Shown piece after piece: positions 16,404 through 22,353 of a stretch of DNA of 26,514 nt. Position 1 is the stretch's first letter; each line of letters begins with the position of its first letter. Made by a program: the position numbers and the translations under genes. The stretch is from JAXGXJ01 sp040772905. GTDB lineage: Bacteria > Actinomycetota > Thermoleophilia > RBG-16-64-13. The stretch covers positions 1 through 26,514 of the forward strand of contig JAXGXJ010000018.1 in the NCBI GenBank assembly GCA_040772905.1, in the 5' to 3' direction. The notes under the pieces are model-generated. The model was not told where the DNA came from. It made no database searches and was given only the letters and a program-made list of their open reading frames with translations.

Positions 16404-17299
16404 GATGCCACCGTCCCCAGGCGGGCGACCACCCGTTCTTCGTCAGCGGCGTCCACAAGGTTGCGCAGGCGCTCAGCCAAGCCCAGCAGGGCGGCGGCAT
16501 ACGTCTCGTCCTTCAGCGCGTAGATCTCACCGCGAGAACACGCCTCGGCCACGCGCCGGTCGTCAGGGATGTCGAGCAGCACTTCCACTCCTCGTGCCTC
16601 GCAGAACTCGTGGACTCTTCTGTCTCCGATGCCGCTTCGGTTCACCACCACAGCGTGAGGCAGGCCGAGGGCCGATACGGTCTCGACGATCATCTGCAGG
16701 TCGTTCAACCCGAACGGGGTGGGTTCCGTGACCAAGAGGACGAAGTCGGTGGCGCGCAGGGCCTCCACAGCCGCGCACGCCGCACCCGGAGGAGCATCGA
16801 TGACGGCTATCTCGCGGTCGGCGTCGTCGATGGAAGCCTTCACCGCTCCGATCACAGGGGTCGCGCGAGCCTCACCCACCTGCAGGGTGCCCCAGCAGAC
16901 GTGCAATCCGCCCACTTCACCCGACGACAGCGTGCCTACGCGCCTGCGCTCGTCACGTATCGCCTGCTCGGGGCACACGAAGTTGCACACCCCACAACTG
17001 TGACACAGTTCGGGGAGCAGCAGGGGCACACCGGGCAGGGCCACCAGGGCGTGGAACTCACATGCGCGCGCACACAGGCCGCAATGAGTGCAGGCAGCCT
17101 CGTCCACCACAGGGACCGGCACCGTGACCGGTTCATTGAAAAGGACGCTGGGTCTGAGGTAGAGGTGGCAGTCGGGCTCCTCCACATCGCAGTCGAACAG
17201 ACCTACCGACCGGCCTTCAGCCGCCAGGGTCGCCGCGAGATTGACAGACAGGGTCGTCTTGCCCGTACCACCCTTGCCGCTTGCGATGGCTATCTTCAC
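16400..17299 (-). CDS. MinD-type ATPase with inserted 2x[4Fe-4S] ferredoxin domain (first copy)
   Basis: A 299-residue paralogue of the next gene. Seen: Walker A GKGGTGKT (8-15), DCDVEEPDCH, the ferredoxin insert with C70-x2-C73-x2-C76-x3-C80 and C99-x2-C102-x2-C105-x3-C109, then DAPPGAACAA and VVNRSG. It starts with GTG at 17299-17297, overlapping the upstream stop by 4 bases (GTGA), and it overlaps the following gene by 4 bases. Tight coupling suggests fixed stoichiometry of the two ATPases, possibly a heterodimer. That is an inference from gene order and from the paired ATPases of the Desulfovibrio ORP complex. Confidence 0.92.
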   Translation of the reverse strand: MKIAIASGKGGTGKTTLSVNLAATLAAEGRSVGLFDCDVEEPDCHLYLRPSVLFNEPVTVPVPVVDEAACTHCGLCARACEFHALVALPGVPLLLPELCHSCGVCNFVCPEQAIRDERRRVGTLSSGEVGGLHVCWGTLQVGEARATPVIGAVKASIDDADREIAVIDAPPGAACAAVEALRATDFVLLVTEPTPFGLNDLQMIVETVSALGLPHAVVVNRSGIGDRRVHEFCEARGVEVLLDIPDDRRVAEACSRGEIYALKDETYAAALLGLAERLRNLVDAADEERVVARLGTVAS

Positions 17300-17595
17300 G
17301 TGTTCTCCAACTCCGCCAGGCGCGCTTCTATGCTGTCGAGCACCGAACGAAGCCTCTCGGCCTCGCTCTTGAGCAACTCGATCTCCTCGGCGGGGGGCAG
17401 GGGCTCTTCGGCCTCAGCGGGATCGACGCAGCAGGGTGGGCCGCTCCAGTGGAGGCGTCGGCCTCCGCCTTTCGCGCCCAAGCCCTGGCCGCGCCCGTGG
17501 CCGTAGCCCACCAGTCTCGCTCCGGAGCAGTACTCGTCGTCACATCCCGCGGCAGGTCCCTGCCCCAGCGGCTTGGTCCCGTCTTCCTTAGGCAT
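17296..17595 (-). CDS. DUF5320-like small protein with C-terminal coiled coil
   Basis: A 99-residue protein. The N-terminus (MPKEDGTKPLGQGPAAGC) matches the start of DUF5320 proteins, which are small, Gly-rich and commonly found beside NifX-fold and MinD/Mrp genes in anaerobes. A Gly/Arg-rich middle with CC and single Cys residues is followed by a heptad-like helix (about residues 68-97, EEIELLKSEAERLRSVL onward). I chose the ATG at 17595 because AGGAG lies about 8 nt upstream; a longer reading from 17649 would overlap the previous gene. The family has no known function; a role as partner or adaptor of the ORP machinery is plausible. Confidence 0.75.
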   Translation of the reverse strand: MPKEDGTKPLGQGPAAGCDDEYCSGARLVGYGHGRGQGLGAKGGGRRLHWSGPPCCVDPAEAEEPLPPAEEIELLKSEAERLRSVLDSIEARLAELENT

Positions 17596-17642
17596 GTGGT
17601 CTCTCCTCTTCACTCCGCCGGCCGGCGTCACCACGCGGATCT

Positions 17643-18002
17643 CTACCAATGGCTGTTCACATCGGCGCCGGCGAGCTTCTGCAGCTTGCCCGCCTCGAAC
17701 TGAGCCACGGCCTCGGCGACCGTGCCCTCTTCAGCCTTGTAGACCTCTATGCCCGCAGCTTGGAGGGCGCGGAAGGCCTTCGGGCCACAGTGGCCGGTGA
17801 TGAGCGCGGTGGCCTTGCTGTCGATGACGTTCTGGGCGGCCTGGATGCCCGCGCCCTCGGCGGCGTTCTGGGCCAGACGGTTGTCGAGCGCGGTCGCGGT
17901 GCCTTCGGGACTATCGACTATAACGAGATAACGGGCGCGGCCGAAGCGCTGGTCCATCTGGCTCGACAGGTCGGGTCCCACTGAGGTTACGGCGAGCTTC
18001 AT
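17643..18002 (-). CDS. Orange protein (ORP), NifX/dinitrogenase Fe-Mo cofactor-fold protein
   Basis: A 119-residue single-domain protein of the dinitrogenase iron-molybdenum cofactor family (PF02579 type). Seen: MKLAVTSVGPDLSSQMDQRFGRARYLVIVD (strand, then the conserved RFGRA block), NRLAQNAAEGAGIQAAQ, and ALITGHCGPKAFRALQAAGIEVY. Relatives in Desulfovibrio bind a Mo-Cu sulfide cluster (orange protein). Others, such as NifX and NafY, carry the nitrogenase cofactor. No nitrogenase genes are present here, and the neighbours are exactly those of the ORP complex, so ORP is the better name. GGAG lies 9 nt before the ATG. It lies between the ferredoxin and DUF5320 genes. Confidence 0.9.
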   Translation of the reverse strand: MKLAVTSVGPDLSSQMDQRFGRARYLVIVDSPEGTATALDNRLAQNAAEGAGIQAAQNVIDSKATALITGHCGPKAFRALQAAGIEVYKAEEGTVAEAVAQFEAGKLQKLAGADVNSHW

Positions 18003-18039
18003 GTGCGGTGTCTCCTTCTTGGTATGAGTGTGTCCGCTG

Positions 18040-18603
18040 TCAGGGTCGTGCCCTGCGCGGTCTTCCTGCTGCTTGACGGCTGCGTCTGCGTCCTTGCCCC
18101 CGGCCCTGTCCCCGGCCCGTCCCCTGTCCCCGGCCTCCGCGCCGGGAGCCGTCGCATCGCCCCGCGTTGTCGCCGGACCGCAGACCCCGTCCCGTCCCCG
18201 CGGTGAGGCTGCCCCCGCTCTTGCGATCGAGCACGAAGCCGGCGACGGCGAGAACGCCGTTGCACACCTGTCCCAGCCAGTCGAGTCGCCCGCCCGCGTT
18301 CCCGGGAGCGGGTTCCGGCGGAGCAGAGGCCTTGGCTTCGGTCATGGCTCGGAGTGGATAGGAGGGGAGCGCCCCCGCCCGTCCCGGGGGGAGGACCTGC
18401 CGGGCGGGGGGCTGGAGGGAGGACGCACCCATGATCTCGGTGCTGCCGATGGCCTCCTGGAGGCACGCATCTACGCACAGCCCGCACGAATCGCAGCGAG
18501 AGGGGTCTATGACCGCCTTGTAGTCGACGATGCTCAAGGCATCGCGCGGGCACACCTCGACGCAGGCTCCACATCCGCAACACAGTTCTTCATCGACGTA
18601 CAT
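18040..18603 (-). CDS. 2x[4Fe-4S] ferredoxin with Arg/Gly-rich C-terminal tail, first gene of the ORP operon
   Basis: The 187-residue product starts with a classical two-cluster ferredoxin: C8-x2-C11-x2-C14-x3-C18-P and C37-x2-C40-x2-C43-x3-C47. A Pro/Ala linker follows, then a short hydrophobic stretch (about 120-130, NGVLAVAGFVLD), then a low-complexity tail of alternating Arg, Gly and Gln ending in Arg-rich sequence. I chose the ATG at 18603 (MYVDEELCC), because the upstream candidate at 18636 lies within the operator palindrome. The ferredoxin probably supplies electrons to the ORP/MinD proteins downstream. The tail is G+C-rich on both strands and might partly reflect frame drift in repetitive sequence, so its exact end is less certain. 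Confidence 0.82.
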   Translation of the reverse strand: MYVDEELCCGCGACVEVCPRDALSIVDYKAVIDPSRCDSCGLCVDACLQEAIGSTEIMGASSLQPPARQVLPPGRAGALPSYPLRAMTEAKASAPPEPAPGNAGGRLDWLGQVCNGVLAVAGFVLDRKSGGSLTAGTGRGLRSGDNAGRCDGSRRGGRGQGTGRGQGRGQGRRRSRQAAGRPRRARP

Positions 18604-18620
18604 ATGCAGCTCAATCCAGT

Positions 18621-18639
18621 TAGATGCAAATTGCATCTA
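18621..18639. promoter_or_regulatory. Palindromic operator of the ORP operon (candidate PadR site)
   Basis: TAGATGCAA-A-TTGCATCTA is a perfect 9-bp inverted repeat around one base. It begins one base beyond the -10 box of the reverse-strand promoter, covering the expected transcription start, and lies 17 bases before the ferredoxin start codon. This is classic repressor geometry. PadR proteins bind dyads of this size, and a padR gene sits at the end of the operon; the pairing is inferred. Confidence 0.65.
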
Positions 18640-18640
18640 C

Positions 18641-18669
18641 ATAGAATCACCATCCCCTCACGTTGTCAA
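18641..18669 (-). promoter_or_regulatory. Promoter of the ORP operon
   Basis: On the reverse strand TTGACA (18669-18664) is followed after exactly 17 bp by TTCTAT (18646-18641). The -35 box is a perfect consensus; the -10 box is weak (3 of 6), as in promoters under close control. The palindrome at 18621-18639 lies just downstream. Confidence 0.6.
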
Positions 18670-18691
18670 GAGCCCGGAATGTCTGTACCGT
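18663..18691 (+). promoter_or_regulatory. Probable lgt promoter, overlapping the ORP promoter
   Basis: TTGTCA (18663-18668) and TACCGT (18686-18691) have a 17-bp spacer. The -35 box shares five bases with the -35 box of the opposite promoter, because TTGTCAA reads TTGACAA on the other strand. Confidence 0.45.
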
Positions 18692-18692
18692 G

Positions 18693-18711
18693 TACCGTCG
18701 ACCCGACGGTA
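18693..18711. promoter_or_regulatory. Dyad in the lgt leader
   Basis: TACCGTCG-ACC-CGACGGTA is a perfect 8-bp inverted repeat with a 3-base centre, directly after the candidate lgt -10 box. It may be an operator or a small RNA stem in the leader. Confidence 0.4.
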
Positions 18712-18737
18712 ACGCACTCAAGAGTGGACGGACTGGC

Positions 18738-19559
18738 ATGACCATCGACATAGACCCGGTCATAGGGACACTGGGGCCCCTCACCTTCAGATGGTACGGG
18801 GTCCTGATGATGCTGGGCGTCGCGGTGGGCGTGGTGATCTTCGCCGACCAGTTGCGACGACGGGGTATCTCGACCGACCACGCCTGGGGCATCGCGGTGA
18901 TCGCGGTCCCCTGCGGCGCCATCGGAGCGCGGCTGGTGCACGTCTTCGAGAACCTGGGGTACTTCTGGGAGAACCCGGGAGAGATCTTCGGCCTGCAGTT
19001 GGTGGGGCTGGCCATCTACGGGGTCGTGGGAGGCGGTCTGATAGGCCTGTTCGCCTACTGCCGCTGGAAGAAGCTGCCCATGCTGAAGGTGCTCGACAGT
19101 ACCGCCTTGGCGTTCCCTGTGGGGCAGATCATCGGCAAGTTCGCGAACATCATCAACGGCGATACCTGGGGGAACCCCACCGACCTGCCCTGGGGTTTCA
19201 CCTACGTCAACCCCGATTCGTTCATACCCGATCGGCTGTTGGGTGTGCCGACCCATCCCAATCCCATGTACGAGCAGATCTGGCTGCTGGTGATCCTGGT
19301 GGTGATGCTGGTGAGTCTGCGCCGCATCAAGATCGATGGCATGGGCATCGTCATGTACCTGGGCCTCTATTCACTGGGCCGCTTCTTCCTCTCGTACCTG
19401 CGGGTGAACAAGATCCTCTTCTGGGGGCTGCGCGAAGCGCAGGTGATCGCGCTGGTCCTGCTGGTGCTGTCCATCGCGGCCGCTGCGTACCTGGTCTACC
19501 GCTCGCGCAAGGCGCCGCCTGCGACTGTGGTCCGCACGAAGAAGACGGCCTCTCGCTGA
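18738..19559 (+). CDS. lgt: Prolipoprotein diacylglyceryl transferase
   Basis: An inner-membrane enzyme that moves a diacylglyceryl group from phosphatidylglycerol to the lipobox cysteine of prolipoproteins. The 273-residue protein has about seven membrane segments and the family blocks: FRWYGVLMMLG (N-terminal), IGARLVHVFENL, LAIYGVVGGGLIG, the signature region GKFANIINGDTWGNPT (133-148), HPNPMYEQIW and LGRFFLSYLR. The signature differs from the classical G-R-x-G-N-F-x-N-x-E in having Lys134, Ile138 and Asp142. The start is the ATG at 18738; no strong ribosome site is seen. The gene is divergent from the ORP operon. It would lipidate the binding proteins at 23806-25314 and 25482 onward, and possibly the esterase. 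Confidence 0.93.
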   Translation: MTIDIDPVIGTLGPLTFRWYGVLMMLGVAVGVVIFADQLRRRGISTDHAWGIAVIAVPCGAIGARLVHVFENLGYFWENPGEIFGLQLVGLAIYGVVGGGLIGLFAYCRWKKLPMLKVLDSTALAFPVGQIIGKFANIINGDTWGNPTDLPWGFTYVNPDSFIPDRLLGVPTHPNPMYEQIWLLVILVVMLVSLRRIKIDGMGIVMYLGLYSLGRFFLSYLRVNKILFWGLREAQVIALVLLVLSIAAAAYLVYRSRKAPPATVVRTKKTASR

Positions 19560-19580
19560 ATCTCAGCGAGAGGCCGTCTT
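19542..19580 (+). terminator. 18-bp terminator stem that includes the lgt stop codon
   Basis: AAGACGGCCTCTCGCTGA (19542-19559) pairs perfectly with 19563-19580 around a 3-base loop. The left arm is the last five codons plus the TGA stop of lgt. The right arm ends CTT with no longer U-tract. It may also serve the convergent Mo-enzyme operon. Confidence 0.75.
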
Positions 19581-19612
19581 GACGGCCATCTGCGGCCCGC
19601 GCCGGCGCGGCC

Positions 19613-20122
19613 CTATTGGCCGCCGGCCAGCTTCGCGGCGGCCTTCTTCTCCACTTCCAAGGTCATATCATTGGGATCGCCCTGGCGAAGCGCCTTCGTG
19701 GGACAGACGCGGACGCAGGCGGGCTGCAACCCCGCCTCGAGCCGCGCGCTGCAGAGGTCGCACTTCTGCATGACGCCGTCCTTGCCGAAGCGGGGCACGC
19801 CGAAGGGGCAGGCGATGGAGCAGCTGTGGCAGCCGATGCAGAGGTCGGCGTTCACGGTGACGGCTCGAGTGCCGGGATGCCTGGCGATCGCCCCGGTGGG
19901 GCAAGCCATGAGGCAGGGCGCGTCTTCACAGTGCATGCAGGCCAGCGACACGTAGCGCAGGCGCGCGTCGGCACCGCTGCCGGACTCGATCTGGAACACC
20001 TGCCGCCACGCCACAGCCTCGCGGCCGTCGCCGACCTCCAGGTCGTTCTGGTCCATGCAGGCCACGGCGCAGGCGAAACAGCCCGTGCAGCGGTCGAGGT
20101 CGAGGTAGAAGGCGTGACTCAT
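19613..20122 (-). CDS. DmsB/NrfC-like 4x[4Fe-4S] electron-transfer subunit
   Basis: A 169-residue ferredoxin-like subunit that wires a molybdopterin catalytic subunit to its electron partner. All sixteen cluster cysteines are visible: 12, 15, 18, 22; 62, 65, 70, 74; 95, 98, 101, 105; and 121, 124, 136, 140. The spacing is that of the DMSO-reductase iron-sulfur subunit. The start ATG at 20122 overlaps the stop of the catalytic subunit (ATGA), so the extra 18 upstream codons are not used. There is no signal peptide, and no membrane anchor subunit follows, which suggests a soluble cytoplasmic complex. Confidence 0.93.
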   Translation of the reverse strand: MSHAFYLDLDRCTGCFACAVACMDQNDLEVGDGREAVAWRQVFQIESGSGADARLRYVSLACMHCEDAPCLMACPTGAIARHPGTRAVTVNADLCIGCHSCSIACPFGVPRFGKDGVMQKCDLCSARLEAGLQPACVRVCPTKALRQGDPNDMTLEVEKKAAAKLAGGQ

Positions 20123-22353
20123 GACCGGGCTCCTTCCACGCCGGACGTGCCGGGCGCGACCTTGCGCACCGCGCACAGGGACGACTTGAAGCCGGGGAAG
20201 CCCGAGATAGGATCGAGGTAGTCACCGGCCAGCAGGGTGTTGACATCGGCTTCAGGATAGTCGTGGAACATGTTCGCGGCTCCCGGATACACCAACTCGG
20301 AGATGTTGGCCTTCACTTCGATGGACCCGTAGGGAGTGCTCAACTCCACTCGGTCGCCTTGCGCGATGCCGAAGCGGGTGGCGTCGGCGGGGTTGAGGTC
20401 CACCATGGCATCGGGGCGAAGGCTGCGGGTCCAGGGCAGACGGAAGGTGCGGGAGTGGACGAACATGGGCAGCCGCACGCCGGTCTGCAAAATGAGCGGG
20501 TAGTCCTTGGCCACGTCGGGGGCGGACTCGGGGCTGAGCTTGGGTTCGAGATAGGTGGGAAGGGCCTCGAGGCCCAAGGCTTCGGCGTGCTTCTCGAGGA
20601 GAGAAGACGTGAACTCCATCTTCCCGCTGGGAGTGGGAAAACCGTTCTCTTCGTACTTCTTGAAGACGAAGGGGGTGGGGTTCGGCACCGGCATCCCGCC
20701 TGGATGCTCTTTCAGCTGCGCGGTGGTCATACCGCTGGGTTCCAAGACCCAGTCGAGGATGTCGTCGAACGTGCGGCTGAAGTCGGGAGCCCCGTTGGGG
20801 AGGAAGCCTCGGCCCGGCTGGTCGACGGCCGACGGGGTCTCGGAGCCGGAGGGGTTCATGAGGGGGTCGTCCACGCCCAGCTTGTTCGCCAGCCCGATGA
20901 TGATGTCGGTGTCGGAGCGGGACTCGCCCAAGGGCTCGATGACCGGCTGTGTGAGGCAGACGTAGCGCTGCGGCCAGCAACGCAGCTCGCTGCGCTCGAC
21001 GGAACCGCAGGCCGGCAAGACGATGTCGGCCGAACGTGAGCTCGCGGTGGCGAAGAGGTCGACATCCACGATGAAGTCGAGTTTCTGGATGGCTTCCAGG
21101 AATCCCAGGGAGCCCGGCCACATGCGGTAGTTGAGACCGAAGGCCACCAGACCACGCAGCGGATAGGGCTCGCCGGTGTTGATCTGGCGGGGAAGATCCA
21201 CAGCCTGGCCCTGATTGACCATATCTCCCCATACAGGGAAGCGCTGCGAACCTACCCTGGGCGGGAGATCGCTCCAAGGACGAGGCATCTCGAACTCCGC
21301 CTCGCGGGTGGGGAAGCCTCCCACCGACTCGAGCCAGCTGGACTTGTCGACCAGGTTGCCGCCGGGGATGTCCCAGTTGCCGGTGAGTCCTACCAGGGCC
21401 GACACCGCGCGCTGGTTCTGCACGCCGTTGGTGTGGTGCACTACCGGTGTGGAACTGGGCAGCATGGCCGCGGGCTTGGTGCCGGCATACAGGACGGCCG
21501 CCTCACGGATAAGTGCGGCGGGTACGCCGGTGATGGCTTCGGCCTTCTCCAGCGTGAACTGGGCAGCGTAGGCCTTGAACTCCTCGAAGCCGCGAGCCCA
21601 ACGAGCGATGAACTCGCGGTCGTAGAGTCCCTCACTGATGATGACGTTGGCCATCGCGAGGGCGAGCGCGCCGTCCGTCCCGGGACGGAGGCGCAGGTGG
21701 ATGTCGGCGATAGCGGCCACAGGTGAGTTGCGCGGATCGACGGTGATGATCTTCACACCCCGGTCCTTCGCCGCGAGCAGGCCTGCGGCGCCGGGCGTGC
21801 GCGAGTAGAACGCGTTGCCGGTCCAGATCATCAGGCACTTGGTCCGGCCGATGTCCGGTGCAGCCAGTGAACCGTAATCCAGACGCCAGCCCATGGCCAT
21901 GGCGGTGAAGCAGGTGCTCGACTCGGTGCAGTAGTTGGGCGAGCCGAAGCCGAGGGCCAACCGCTGCAGGAAGGGCCGCAACTGCTTGGGATATCCGCAG
22001 TAGAACACCACGGACTCGGGGCCGCTCTCAGCCTTGAGCTTGTTGAGATTGGTGGTGATGGTGTCGAGGGCTTCGGTCCAGGAGATGGGCACGAACCGGT
22101 CGGAGCCGCGGGGCCCCACCCGCTTGAGGGGAGTGCGCAGTCTCTCCTCGTGGTAGACCCACTGCCGCTGCGCCGCCCCTTTGGAGCACAGGGTGCCGGC
22201 GCTGGGGTTCTCCAGCGATCCTTCCACCTTGATGATGCGCCCGTCTTTGACGTAACAGTCGAGACCGCACTGGGTGGTGGGATCACAGATGGTGCACAAC
22301 GACTTGCGCACCTCGATGCCCGTCTCCTCGCCCGGTATCTTGCCCTTGATCAT
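20119..22353 (-). CDS. Molybdopterin (bis-MGD) oxidoreductase catalytic subunit
   Basis: A 744-residue enzyme of the DMSO-reductase superfamily with a Mo or W bis-MGD cofactor. The N-terminal [4Fe-4S] motif is C20-x2-C23-x5-C29 with C56 (a spare Cys33 follows), ending TLCSKG. Cofactor-binding blocks follow: GNAFYSRTPG, ITVDPRNSP, RPGTDGALALAMANVI, GNWDIPGGN, and the C-terminal MVDLNPADATRFGIAQGDRVELSTPYGSI. In FGSPNYCTESSTCFTAM the Cys148 sits where polysulfide/thiosulfate-type enzymes place the metal ligand. There is no Tat signal. The ATG at 22353 overlaps the upstream stop (ATGA); a GTG at 22371 with GGAGG nearby is an alternative start. The substrate is unknown: candidates by family include sulfur compounds, hydroxylated aromatics and others. 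Confidence 0.9.
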   Translation of the reverse strand: MIKGKIPGEETGIEVRKSLCTICDPTTQCGLDCYVKDGRIIKVEGSLENPSAGTLCSKGAAQRQWVYHEERLRTPLKRVGPRGSDRFVPISWTEALDTITTNLNKLKAESGPESVVFYCGYPKQLRPFLQRLALGFGSPNYCTESSTCFTAMAMGWRLDYGSLAAPDIGRTKCLMIWTGNAFYSRTPGAAGLLAAKDRGVKIITVDPRNSPVAAIADIHLRLRPGTDGALALAMANVIISEGLYDREFIARWARGFEEFKAYAAQFTLEKAEAITGVPAALIREAAVLYAGTKPAAMLPSSTPVVHHTNGVQNQRAVSALVGLTGNWDIPGGNLVDKSSWLESVGGFPTREAEFEMPRPWSDLPPRVGSQRFPVWGDMVNQGQAVDLPRQINTGEPYPLRGLVAFGLNYRMWPGSLGFLEAIQKLDFIVDVDLFATASSRSADIVLPACGSVERSELRCWPQRYVCLTQPVIEPLGESRSDTDIIIGLANKLGVDDPLMNPSGSETPSAVDQPGRGFLPNGAPDFSRTFDDILDWVLEPSGMTTAQLKEHPGGMPVPNPTPFVFKKYEENGFPTPSGKMEFTSSLLEKHAEALGLEALPTYLEPKLSPESAPDVAKDYPLILQTGVRLPMFVHSRTFRLPWTRSLRPDAMVDLNPADATRFGIAQGDRVELSTPYGSIEVKANISELVYPGAANMFHDYPEADVNTLLAGDYLDPISGFPGFKSSLCAVRKVAPGTSGVEGARS

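Noticed and set aside
14237..18002. Reading the NifX-fold proteins as part of a nitrogen-fixation cluster
   Set aside because: No nifH, nifD, nifK, nifE, nifN or nifB gene is present, and the neighbours match the ORP complex instead.
18604..18636. Earlier start for the ferredoxin at 18636
   Set aside because: That ATG lies inside the operator palindrome and just after the promoter -10 box, which would leave almost no leader; the ATG at 18603 fits better.
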